Assembly: GCA_022567015.1 (NCBI GenBank)
Contig: JADFHR010000121.1
Coordinates: forward strand, 1-9,703
Direction: 5' to 3'
From: Pseudomonadota bacterium
Lineage (GTDB): Bacteria > Pseudomonadota > Alphaproteobacteria > Rhodospirillales > 2-02-FULL-58-16
Length of the DNA stretch: 9,703 bases
Shown here: piece by piece, positions 1-6,657 of the stretch
Layout: every line of letters begins with the position of its first letter
Position numbering within the stretch: the stretch's first letter is position 1
Notes under the pieces: model-generated
The model's database searches: none
What the model saw: the letters and a program-made list of their open reading frames with translations, nothing else
Told to the model about the DNA's origin: nothing
Position numbers and translations under genes: made by a program

Positions 1-28
1 GACGCCCCCGCGGCCCCCGGCGTCGTCG

Positions 29-62
29 CGCGCCGCTTGTGGTGCATGCACACCAAGGCGCG
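29..62. other. Imperfect hairpin at left edge
   Basis: CGCGCC at 29-34 pairs with GGCGCG at 57-62. Inside it, TGGTG at 40-44 pairs with CACCA at 51-55 around a CATGCA loop. There is no T-run on either side, so it is not a convincing intrinsic terminator. It may be the end of the upstream transcription unit or part of a repeat; the sequence does not decide. Confidence 0.3.
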
Positions 63-103
63 ACGCGCTCCTAGCCGGAAACCTCGCAACGCCGTCGTAT
101 GGG

Positions 104-109
104 TACAAT
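104..109 (+). promoter_or_regulatory. Possible -10 box for the amidase/TerC pair
   Basis: TACAAT stands out in GC-rich surroundings, 41 bases before the amidase ATG. No good -35 hexamer lies 16-18 bases upstream, so this is a weak call. The ribosome binding site that fixes the start is AAAGGG at 139-144, five bases before the ATG at 150. Confidence 0.3.
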
Positions 110-149
110 TTAGCTGATACAGGCCACCAGGTGAGGGCAAAGGGCCGCG

Positions 150-1586
150 ATGAACGATCTGTTTCGGCTTAGTGCGCGGGCCGCCGTCGACCTCTTGCGC
201 AAGGGGGAGGTTTCCCCCCTTGAGATGGTCGATGCGGCGGCGGCGCGCATCGAGGCCACCGACGGCGCCCTCAACGCCCTGCCGACGCCGTGCATCGAGC
301 GGGCGCGGGATCACGCCCGGCGGATCATGGCCGGCGGCCCGGCGCACCCCGGCAACGCCGCGTGGCTCGCCGGCCTGCCCCTGGCGGTCAAGGACCTGAA
401 CGACGTTGCCGGGGTGCGCACCACGTACGGCTCCACGCTGTTTTCCGACCACGTCCCCGAGCGTTCCGACGTCATGGTCGAGACCCTGGAGAGCAACGGG
501 GCGATCGTCATCGGCAAATCCAACACGCCGGAGTTCGGCGCCGGCGGCAACACCTTCAACGACGTTTTCGGCCAGACCCGCAACCCGTGGAACACGGCCC
601 TGACCTGTGGCGGATCGTCGGGCGGTTCCGCCGTCGCCCTCGCCGTCGGCCAGTGCTGGCTGGCCACCGGCAACGACCTCGGCTGCAGCCTCAGGACGCC
701 GGCCGCCTTCTGTTCCGTCGTCGCCCTGCGTCCCTCGCCCGGACGTGTCGCCCGGGCGCCGACCCGCCTGCCCTACGACACGCTTTGGGTCCAGGGCCCG
801 ATGGCGCGCACCGTCGGCGACGTGGCCCTTATGCTCGACGCCATGGTCGGGGAGCACCCGCTCGACCCCATCTCCATCGCGGCGCCGGCCAGGCCTTTCG
901 TCGAGGCCGTGGACGACCCGGCGCCGCCCCGGCGCGTGGCGTATACCCCCGACCTTGGCGGACTGGTGCCCGTCGCCCGGGAGGTGGCGGAAATCTGCGC
1001 CGCGGCGGGCGCACGCTTTGCCGAACTGGGCGCCACCGTGGAAGAAGCCTGCCCCGACCTGGACGACACCCCCGCCATCTTCCACGCCCTGCGCGCCAAC
1101 CTGCTGGTCGGCGATCTGGCGCCCATCGTCCAGGCCCACCGCGACCGGGTGAAGCCGGAGATCCTGTGGAACCTGGAACAGGGGCTGAAGCTGACGACGG
1201 AGGCATTGGGCGAAGCCGAACGGGCCCGCGGCAGGCTCTATGCGCGGGTGGCGGAATTCTTCCAGACTTACGACCTGCTGGTTTCCCCCGCCACCAGCGT
1301 CGTCCCCTTCGATATCGACATCCGCGCCATCGACGAGGTGGAGGGGCACAAATTCGACAATTACCTCGACTGGTTCACCATCGCCTACGCCATCACGGTC
1401 ACGTCCCTCCCGGCGATCTCGGTACCGTGCGGATTCACCGGCGACGGACTGCCCGTGGCCCTTCAACTCGTCGGCCCGCCGCGCGGCGAAGCCCGGCTAC
1501 TCGCCGCCGCCGCCCTCATCGAGCGGGTTTTCGGCATCGCCGACCAACTGCCCATCGAGCCCCGCCCGGCAAGAGGGTCCCAGTGA
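150..1586 (+). CDS. Amidase signature family hydrolase
   Basis: This 478-residue protein belongs to the amidase signature family, serine hydrolases that cleave carboxamide C-N bonds using a Ser-cisSer-Lys triad. All three residues are visible: K81 in LAVKDLND, S156 in CGGSSGGSAVALA, and the nucleophile S180 in NDLGCSLR. The 24-residue spacing between S156 and S180 equals that of S217 and S241 in fatty acid amide hydrolase. The usual GGS before the nucleophile is GCS here (C179), which is uncommon. The C-terminal TSLPAISVPCGF and GLPVALQLVGPP motifs are typical and the length is normal. No gatC or gatB is adjacent, so tRNA amidotransferase subunit GatA is unlikely. The substrate cannot be told. 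The protein is probably cytoplasmic, as no signal peptide is seen. The stop codon overlaps the next gene. ATG 150 is chosen because of AAAGGG five bases upstream. Confidence 0.9.
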   Translation: MNDLFRLSARAAVDLLRKGEVSPLEMVDAAAARIEATDGALNALPTPCIERARDHARRIMAGGPAHPGNAAWLAGLPLAVKDLNDVAGVRTTYGSTLFSDHVPERSDVMVETLESNGAIVIGKSNTPEFGAGGNTFNDVFGQTRNPWNTALTCGGSSGGSAVALAVGQCWLATGNDLGCSLRTPAAFCSVVALRPSPGRVARAPTRLPYDTLWVQGPMARTVGDVALMLDAMVGEHPLDPISIAAPARPFVEAVDDPAPPRRVAYTPDLGGLVPVAREVAEICAAAGARFAELGATVEEACPDLDDTPAIFHALRANLLVGDLAPIVQAHRDRVKPEILWNLEQGLKLTTEALGEAERARGRLYARVAEFFQTYDLLVSPATSVVPFDIDIRAIDEVEGHKFDNYLDWFTIAYAITVTSLPAISVPCGFTGDGLPVALQLVGPPRGEARLLAAAALIERVFGIADQLPIEPRPARGSQ

Positions 1587-2227
1587 CCGTGCTCGAATCG
1601 CTCCTCAGCCTGGACCTGACCATCCTGGCGACGATCATCGCTATCGACATCGTGATGTCGGGCGACAACGCGATCATCATCGGCATGGCGGCGGCGGGGC
1701 TTGAACCCGAGCTCAGGCGCCGCGCCATCGTTTACGGCATCGCCGGCGCCACCGTTCTCCGCATCGTGTTCGCCGCCGCGGCATTCCAACTGCTCGCCAT
1801 CATCGGCCTGACCCTGGCCGGCGGACTGCTGCTGGCGTGGGTGTGCTGGCGCATGTGGCGGGACCTCAGGAACCCTTCGCCGCCCGTCGCGGACGAAGCC
1901 CGCCAGGACGGCGATCCCGCGGCACAGAATGTGCGGCCCACCAAGACCCTGCGCGGCGCGATGATCAATATCATCGTCGCCGACGTTTCCATGTCGCTCG
2001 ACAACATCCTCGCCGTCGCCGGCGCGGCCGGCGACCACCTGGGCATGCTGGTCTTCGGCCTGGTCCTTTCCATAGCCCTGATGGCGGTGGCGGCCACGTA
2101 CATCGCCCGGCTGCTCGAGCGTCACAAGTGGATCGCGTATATTGGCCTCGTCATCGTCGGCTACGTGGCCGTCGACATGATCTGGCGGGGCACCAATGAG
2201 ATCAGGGCCCTGGTGCTGCTGTCCTGA
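1583..2227 (+). CDS. TerC/YjbE-family integral membrane protein
   Basis: This is a 214-residue polytopic membrane protein of the TerC family, YjbE/YkoY branch. Members are implicated in metal ion export, notably manganese, or in metal loading of secreted proteins. The two family motifs are present: IDIVMSGDNA (residues 21-30) in the first membrane segment, and VADVSMSLDNILAVAG (132-147) in a later one, with acidic D22, D28, D134 and D140 inside the membrane. About six hydrophobic segments are visible, with a charged cytoplasmic loop near 92-122. The GTG start at 1583 overlaps the amidase TGA (GTGA) and has AGAGGG a few bases upstream, so translation is probably coupled. The frame stays open far upstream inside the amidase gene, but that part is a shadow with no membrane character. 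No yybP-ykoY manganese riboswitch could fit before the gene, because the amidase gene occupies that DNA. The ion transported is not determined. Confidence 0.88.
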   Translation: MTVLESLLSLDLTILATIIAIDIVMSGDNAIIIGMAAAGLEPELRRRAIVYGIAGATVLRIVFAAAAFQLLAIIGLTLAGGLLLAWVCWRMWRDLRNPSPPVADEARQDGDPAAQNVRPTKTLRGAMINIIVADVSMSLDNILAVAGAAGDHLGMLVFGLVLSIALMAVAATYIARLLERHKWIAYIGLVIVGYVAVDMIWRGTNEIRALVLLS

Positions 2228-2263
2228 GGGCGGCAACCCGAAACGCGTCCCCGGCCCCCGTCC

Positions 2264-3142
2264 TCAGCCGTTATACGTCACCCGCCCGAGGCCGCCGACG
2301 TCGTAGCCGCCCATCTCGGCGGCGCGGGTTTGAAAGGCCGGCGTGCGGGCGAACGCCAGCAGCTTCTGCACCGGGTCTTCGAAATAGTCCCGCCGGCGCA
2401 CCAGTAAATCGTAGCGTTCCCGATGCAGGGCCAGGAAGTCCAGGCGCAACTGGCGGGCCACCGCCGCCACCGCCAGGCCCGCGTCCGCCTTCCCCTCCAG
2501 CACGGCCAGACCGAGGTCGGTTTCGCTCAGCGCCCGATGGTCCAGCATGGTGAGGTCGCCGGGTTTCAGTCCGGCCTCGCCCAACAGGTGCTCGAACAGG
2601 AGCTGGCTGCCCGCCTCGTGCTGGCGGGCCACGACGCGCGCCTTGCTCACGTGCAGGTCCCTTAGCGAGGCGATGCCCAGCGGGTTGCCCGGCGCCAGCA
2701 CCAGCCCCTGCTGGCGCCAGGCCCATTCGATGAGGACCATGCCGAGCCCGGAACAACTGTCGCGCACCACCGCCACGTTGTAGGCGCCGCCGGTCCCCGC
2801 GCCGGCGTCGAACACGTGCAGCCCGCACATGACGGCGTCGCCGGCGGTCAGGCGCTTGAGGCCGTCCAGGCTGCCGCCCGACATCATGGCCAGCTCGCAC
2901 CCGGATTCCCTGAGGCACCACTCGAGCAGCGGGTCGTGGCTGCCGACCACCACCGGCGGCGCGGCCACGGCCTGGCGCAGGTTCGGAAACCGGGTGCCCT
3001 GGGCCACCCACAGGTCGATGAGGTGCCTGGGAAACAGCCACTTGCCGGTGACCCGGGTACAAGGGATGCGCTTTTCGCGCACCAGGGCATAGACCTTGCG
3101 CTCCTTGATGCGCAGGTATTCGGCCACCTCGCGTGTGTTCAT
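2264..3142 (-). CDS. HTH regulator with PBP-like (molybdate-binding-type) ligand domain
   Basis: This 292-residue one-component regulator has an excisionase/MerR-like helix-turn-helix at residues 1-45 (MNTREVAEYLRIKERKVYAL, then TGKWLFPRHLIDLWV). Residues 60-270 form a periplasmic-binding-protein-like domain of the PBP_like type, with typical GNPLGI (152-157), VVARQHEAGSQLLFEHLL (170-187) and KADAGLAVAAVARQLRLDF (218-236). There is no signal peptide, so it acts in the cytoplasm. Relatives are commonly thought to sense small oxyanions such as molybdate or tungstate; here that is inference, supported by the divergent Fe-S gene and nearby moaA. It transcribes away from the Fe-S gene and ends 36 bases from the TerC gene, tail to tail, with no clear terminator between. 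An upstream in-frame ATG at 3187 would add 15 unconserved-looking residues. It overlaps a TATAAT-like box, so the ATG at 3142 is preferred, though no strong Shine-Dalgarno decides it. Confidence 0.85.
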   Translation of the reverse strand: MNTREVAEYLRIKERKVYALVREKRIPCTRVTGKWLFPRHLIDLWVAQGTRFPNLRQAVAAPPVVVGSHDPLLEWCLRESGCELAMMSGGSLDGLKRLTAGDAVMCGLHVFDAGAGTGGAYNVAVVRDSCSGLGMVLIEWAWRQQGLVLAPGNPLGIASLRDLHVSKARVVARQHEAGSQLLFEHLLGEAGLKPGDLTMLDHRALSETDLGLAVLEGKADAGLAVAAVARQLRLDFLALHRERYDLLVRRRDYFEDPVQKLLAFARTPAFQTRAAEMGGYDVGGLGRVTYNG

Positions 3143-3185
3143 GAGGTCGCCCAAGACCGCGTCCCCCGATCCTGTATTTTTCTGC

Positions 3186-3198
3186 ATTATACTGTATA
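3186..3198 (-). promoter_or_regulatory. -10 box and TATACTGTATA palindrome before the regulator gene
   Basis: Read on the minus strand, 3191-3186 is a perfect TATAAT. It sits beside an 11-bp palindrome (TATACTGTATA, 3188-3198), the most AT-rich patch of the divergent intergenic region. No good -35 was found at the expected distance. The palindrome could be an autoregulatory operator covering the core promoter. If this is the real -10, transcription starts inside or just after the codon at 3187, which supports translation starting at 3142. Confidence 0.45.
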
Positions 3199-3273
3199 TT
3201 TTTCCACCCGTCTCCATGGGCCATTGAACCGGTGTACGAAAAACGGGACAAAGCCCCTGTGCCTGCCCATGTG

Positions 3274-3300
3274 TAGGGACGGCATGTATTAGGGACGGCA
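3274..3300. repeat. Two 11-bp direct repeats in divergent intergenic region
   Basis: TAGGGACGGCA occurs at 3274-3284 and again at 3290-3300, so the copies start 16 bases apart. They lie 54-80 bases before the Fe-S protein start, between it and the divergent regulator. This is a reasonable place for a tandem regulator-binding site, but no known consensus was recognised. Confidence 0.5.
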
Positions 3301-3353
3301 ACGAAAAGGCGCGGCGAGGCGCCGGCAAAAATACGCGGGAGGTCCCACTACCG

Positions 3354-5417
3354 ATGGAACTGAACGGCAAGGAAGTACTCGTCTGCGACTGCGAAGGCAC
3401 CATGGACGTGGACGGCAAGGCCCTGGCCAAGGCGTGCGGGGCCAAGGACCTGACCATAAACAGCCAGCTTTGCCGGGCGCAGGTGGAGGAGTTCCAGCGC
3501 GTGGCCGGGAAGGGCACGCCCCTGTTGGTCGCCTGCACCCAGGAAGCGCCCCTTTTCCTGGAGACCCTGGAGAAGATGGAGGACGCGCCCGACGCCCACT
3601 TCGTCAACATCCGCGAACGGGCCGGCTGGTCCGACCACGGCGCCAAGGCCCTGCCCAAGATGGCGGCGCTGCTGGCCGAGGCGGCCCTGGACATCCCGTC
3701 GACGACGTCCGTCACCATGACCTCGGAAGGGGTCCTGCTGGTCATCGGCCGCGGCGAAGACGCCATCGCGGCGGCCAAGCAGGTGGCCGGGCGCATGGAC
3801 GTGACGGTGCTGTTGACGGACGCCGGCGAGGTGACGCCGCCGAGGCTCATGGACGTGCCCGTGTTCACGGGCGCGGTCAAGGAGGCGACGGGCCACCTTG
3901 GCGCCTTCCAGGTGACGGTGGAGCGGTTCGCGCCCGCCGCGCCCTCGTCGCGCGGAGCGCTTACGTTTGCCGACGACGGGCAGACCGGCACCTCGGTCTG
4001 CGACCTGATTCTCGATCTGCGCGGCGCCACGCCCCTGTTCCCGGCGCCGGAAAAGCGCGATGGCTACTTCAACCCGGATCCCGCCAACCCGGCCCTGGTG
4101 CAAAAGGCCCTGTTCGATCTTACCGACATGGTGGGCGAGTTCGAGAAGCCGCGGTACGTGACTTTCACGGCCGATCTGTGCGCCCATTCCCGCAACAACA
4201 CGGTCGGCTGCACTAACTGCCTGGACGTGTGCCCGACCGGGGCGATCACGCCGGACGGCGACCACGTGGCCATCGACGCCTTCGTCTGCGCCGGCTGCGG
4301 GGCGTGCGCCAGCGTCTGCCCGACCGGCGCCGCCACCTTCGCCCTGCCCGCCGGCGACGCCTTGTTCCAGCGTCTGCGCACCGTGCTCGGCACCTACGCG
4401 GACGCCGGGGGAAAGGATGCGGTCCTGCTGGTCCACGACATCGGGTTCGGCGAGGACATGATCGACATCATCGCCCGTTCGGGCCGCGGCCTGCCCGCCA
4501 ACGTGATCCCGTTCGCCGTCAACCAGGTGACCCAGATAGGCCTCGATGCCCTGCTCGCCGCGGCATCCTACGGCGCGGCGCGCACGGTGCTGCTGCTGCC
4601 CCCCGAAAAGGAGGACGAGGCGGTGGGACTGAAGCGGCAGGTGGAACTGACCGACACCATCCTCAAAGGGCTCGGCTACGGCGAGGGCCGGGTCGCCATC
4701 GTCGATCAGTCGGACCCCACCGCCGTGGAGGGCTGGCTCTACGCCCTCGAGCCCCTGCCCGCCATGGCACGCGGCGACTTCCTGCCCATGGGAAAGAAGC
4801 GCTCCCTCATGGAGCTGGCGCTCGACCGCCTGCACGAGAACGCGCCGGCGCCGGTCGACGTGATCGCGCTTCCCGCCGGCGCCCCCTTCGGCACCGTCGA
4901 GGTCCGCGTCGAGGGCTGCACCATCTGCCTCGCCTGCGTCGGCGTCTGCCCGACCGGGGCGTTGATGGACAACCAGGACAAACCGCAGCTCAGTTTCCGC
5001 GAGTCGGCTTGCGTGCAGTGCGGCCTGTGCAAGGTCACCTGTCCGGAAGGCGTCATCAGCCTGCTGCCCCGCCTCAGCTTCACCGAAGCGGCGCGCACCC
5101 ATCAGACGGTGAAGGAGGAGGAGCCCTTTGCCTGCATCCGCTGCGGCAAGCCGTTCGGCTCGCGCCCCTCCATCGAACGCATGGTCGAAAAGCTGGCCGG
5201 CCACTCCATGTACCAGGACGAAGGACGGCTCGACCTCATCAAGATGTGCGACGACTGCCGCATCCTCGTCCAGGCGGAGGAAAAACTTCCCATGGCCGGG
5301 CCCCCGCGGCCCCTGACCCGCACCACCGACGACTATCTGCGCGAACGCGAGGAGTTGCGGAAAAAAGCCGCCGAAGCCATGGCCGGCATGGAGGCGGACA
5401 AGAAATCCGAGACCTGA
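3354..5417 (+). CDS. Large multi-cluster [4Fe-4S] ferredoxin-type protein (HdrA/MvhD-like layout)
   Basis: This 687-residue cytoplasmic iron-sulfur protein is likely an electron carrier or scaffold for a molybdenum- or tungsten-dependent redox enzyme. Two double-cluster ferredoxin modules are visible. The first has C276...C286xxC289xxxC293P and C312xxC315xxC318xxxC322P. The second has C522xxC525xxC528xxxC532P and C553xxC556xxC559xxxC563P. The N-terminus (C11, C13, C40, C61) resembles the start of heterodisulfide reductase HdrA. Residues 127-154 look like a degenerate Rossmann strand. Residues 355-455 resemble an MvhD-like fold without its cysteines. A C-terminal CxxC pair (594/597 and 632/635) may bind zinc or another cluster. 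The tail (660-687) is charged and helical. GGGAGGT at 3337-3343 supports the ATG. I recall relatives beside formate dehydrogenase genes; no such catalytic subunit lies in this window. It diverges from the HTH-PBP regulator and precedes moaA. Confidence 0.8.
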   Translation: MELNGKEVLVCDCEGTMDVDGKALAKACGAKDLTINSQLCRAQVEEFQRVAGKGTPLLVACTQEAPLFLETLEKMEDAPDAHFVNIRERAGWSDHGAKALPKMAALLAEAALDIPSTTSVTMTSEGVLLVIGRGEDAIAAAKQVAGRMDVTVLLTDAGEVTPPRLMDVPVFTGAVKEATGHLGAFQVTVERFAPAAPSSRGALTFADDGQTGTSVCDLILDLRGATPLFPAPEKRDGYFNPDPANPALVQKALFDLTDMVGEFEKPRYVTFTADLCAHSRNNTVGCTNCLDVCPTGAITPDGDHVAIDAFVCAGCGACASVCPTGAATFALPAGDALFQRLRTVLGTYADAGGKDAVLLVHDIGFGEDMIDIIARSGRGLPANVIPFAVNQVTQIGLDALLAAASYGAARTVLLLPPEKEDEAVGLKRQVELTDTILKGLGYGEGRVAIVDQSDPTAVEGWLYALEPLPAMARGDFLPMGKKRSLMELALDRLHENAPAPVDVIALPAGAPFGTVEVRVEGCTICLACVGVCPTGALMDNQDKPQLSFRESACVQCGLCKVTCPEGVISLLPRLSFTEAARTHQTVKEEEPFACIRCGKPFGSRPSIERMVEKLAGHSMYQDEGRLDLIKMCDDCRILVQAEEKLPMAGPPRPLTRTTDDYLREREELRKKAAEAMAGMEADKKSET

Positions 5418-5501
5418 GCCGGAAATTTCACGAAGGCCCCCCCGGTATCCCCACGAAATTTATGGGCGACACTTGCACCGCGGGCCGGTATGGTGGGACA
5501 C
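5418..5501 (+). other. Spacer between Fe-S gene and ModE-like box
   Basis: This short spacer carries GAAATTTC near 5422-5429 and CACGAAATTT at 5452-5461, which share an inverted AAATTTC/GAAATTT word. A run of seven C lies between them. No terminator hairpin with a T-tract is seen, so read-through from the Fe-S gene into moaA remains possible. Confidence 0.3.
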
Positions 5502-5525
5502 CGTTATATATGGCTGAGCATAACG
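5502..5525 (+). promoter_or_regulatory. ModE-type molybdate-responsive operator upstream of moaA
   Basis: The element has half-sites CGTTATATA and AGCATAACG around a 6-base spacer, 24 bp in all, with outer arms CGTTAT/ATAACG exactly inverted. As I remember it, the ModE site of E. coli modABC has the same 9-6-9 geometry, with CGTTATATT on the left and a right arm ending ATAACG. It lies 45 bases before the chosen moaA ATG. ModE with molybdate activates moaABCDE in E. coli, so control of moaA would make sense. The window's own HTH-PBP regulator does not have a ModE-type winged helix; a ModE would be encoded elsewhere, or another protein uses this site. Confidence 0.65.
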
Positions 5526-5570
5526 CCGGGTCATAAAGGGCGTAGCCACCAGGGAGGGGCCGGCCACACC

Positions 5571-6560
5571 ATGATCGATCCTTTTGGACGGACAATCACC
5601 TATCTGCGGGTATCGGTGACGGACCGCTGCGATTTCCGCTGCATCTACTGCATGTGCGAGGACATGACGTTCCTGCCCAAGGCGGAGCTGCTGACCCTGG
5701 AGGAGCTGGACCGCATGTGCAGCGCCTTCGTCCGCAAGGGGGTACGCCGGCTCCGCCTCACCGGCGGCGAGCCGTTGGTCCGGCGCAACATCATGAGCCT
5801 GTTCCGCTCCCTGAGCCGCCATTTGAAGGCCGGGACCCTGGACGACCTGACGCTGACCAGCAACGGCAGCCAGCTTTCCCGCTACGCCCACGAGCTGGCG
5901 GGTTACGGCGTCACGCGCATCAACGTCTCCATTGATTCGCTGGACGCGGGCAAGTTCGCGGCGATCACCCGCCGCGGCCGGCTGGACACGGTGATGGAAG
6001 GCCTGGCGGCGGCCAAGGACGCGGGGCTCGCCATCAAGATCAACACGGTGGCCCTCAAGGGCGTCAACGACGACGAATTCCACGACCTGGTGGCGTGGTG
6101 CGGGGACGAAGGCTTCGACCTCACCTTCATCGAGACCATGCCCATGGGCGAGATCGACGAGGACCGCACGGACCGCTACCTGCCCATGCCCGTCGTCCGC
6201 CGGCAACTCGCCGAACGCTGGACCCTGCGCGACACCGACTACAAGACCGGCGGCCCGGCGCGCTACGTGGACGTCGCCGAAACGGGCCGGCGCATCGGCT
6301 TCATCACGCCGCTCACCCACAATTTCTGTGAAAGCTGCAACCGGGTGCGCCTGACCTGTACGGGCACCCTGTATATGTGCCTGGGCCAGGACGACGCGGC
6401 GGACCTGCGCGCCGCCTTGCGCGCCAGCGAAAGCGACCACCTTCTGGACGCCGCCATCGACGAGGCCATCGCGCGCAAGCCCAAGGGCCACGACTTCATC
6501 ATCGACCGCGACCACAACCGGCCCGCCGTCGCCCGCCACATGAGCGTGACGGGAGGGTGA
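5571..6560 (+). CDS. moaA: GTP 3',8-cyclase MoaA (molybdenum cofactor biosynthesis)
   Basis: This 329-residue radical SAM enzyme converts GTP to 3',8-cyclo-7,8-dihydro-GTP, the first step of molybdopterin synthesis, in the cytoplasm. The N-terminal radical SAM cluster motif is C20xxxC24xxC27. The C-terminal GTP-side cluster is C253xxC256 with C270 thirteen residues on, and NRVRLT (257-262) carries the substrate-binding arginines. LTGGEPL (63-69), TSNG (96-99) and INVSIDSL (117-124) are typical. The protein ends in Gly-Gly, the conserved MoaA tail needed for activity. C29 replaces the residue after CM that is usually not cysteine. The ATG at 5571 follows AGGGAGGGG (5551-5559) and gives standard length; an upstream in-frame ATG at 5490 would run through the ModE-like box and is rejected. 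No moaC, moaE or mog gene is adjacent. Confidence 0.95.
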   Translation: MIDPFGRTITYLRVSVTDRCDFRCIYCMCEDMTFLPKAELLTLEELDRMCSAFVRKGVRRLRLTGGEPLVRRNIMSLFRSLSRHLKAGTLDDLTLTSNGSQLSRYAHELAGYGVTRINVSIDSLDAGKFAAITRRGRLDTVMEGLAAAKDAGLAIKINTVALKGVNDDEFHDLVAWCGDEGFDLTFIETMPMGEIDEDRTDRYLPMPVVRRQLAERWTLRDTDYKTGGPARYVDVAETGRRIGFITPLTHNFCESCNRVRLTCTGTLYMCLGQDDAADLRAALRASESDHLLDAAIDEAIARKPKGHDFIIDRDHNRPAVARHMSVTGG

Positions 6561-6598
6561 CGGACGGTCGCCACGATTCTCCTCCCGGCCTGATCAAA

Positions 6599-6645
6599 TC
6601 GACCGATCCCGCCATGCGTGTTAATATTGGTCACCCTTGACCAAT
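6599..6645 (+). promoter_or_regulatory. Promoter and palindromic operator of the antitoxin gene
   Basis: TCGACC (6599-6604) and TAATAT (6622-6627) are separated by 17 bases, an acceptable -35/-10 pair. A perfect 8-bp inverted repeat, ATTGGTCA at 6626-6633 and TGACCAAT at 6638-6645 with a 4-base spacer, overlaps the expected transcription start. This is the standard placement for autorepression by a type II antitoxin. It ends 12 bases before the antitoxin ATG. Confidence 0.65.
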
Positions 6646-6657
6646 CGGGCCGCCGTG

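Noticed and set aside
1..149. Manganese (yybP-ykoY) riboswitch for the TerC gene ahead of the amidase
   Set aside because: No characteristic conserved loop sequences were seen, only an imperfect hairpin and a weak -10.
290..1582. Upstream extension of the TerC frame through the amidase gene
   Set aside because: The extension is arginine-rich shadow sequence in another frame of the amidase; the TerC family begins at the GTG at 1583.
1463..2236. A 257-codon minus-strand frame over the TerC gene
   Set aside because: It is H/D/G-rich antisense of membrane-helix codons with no recognisable domain.
3348..5204. A 618-codon open frame on the minus strand opposite the Fe-S protein gene
   Set aside because: Long antisense frames are expected opposite high-GC genes. 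The translation is rich in H, G, R and D with no motif, while the plus strand shows clear ferredoxin motifs.
5418..5570. Molybdenum cofactor riboswitch before moaA
   Set aside because: The space is short and largely taken up by the ModE-like element. I could not draw the multi-stem Moco RNA fold; a covariance-model search would settle it.
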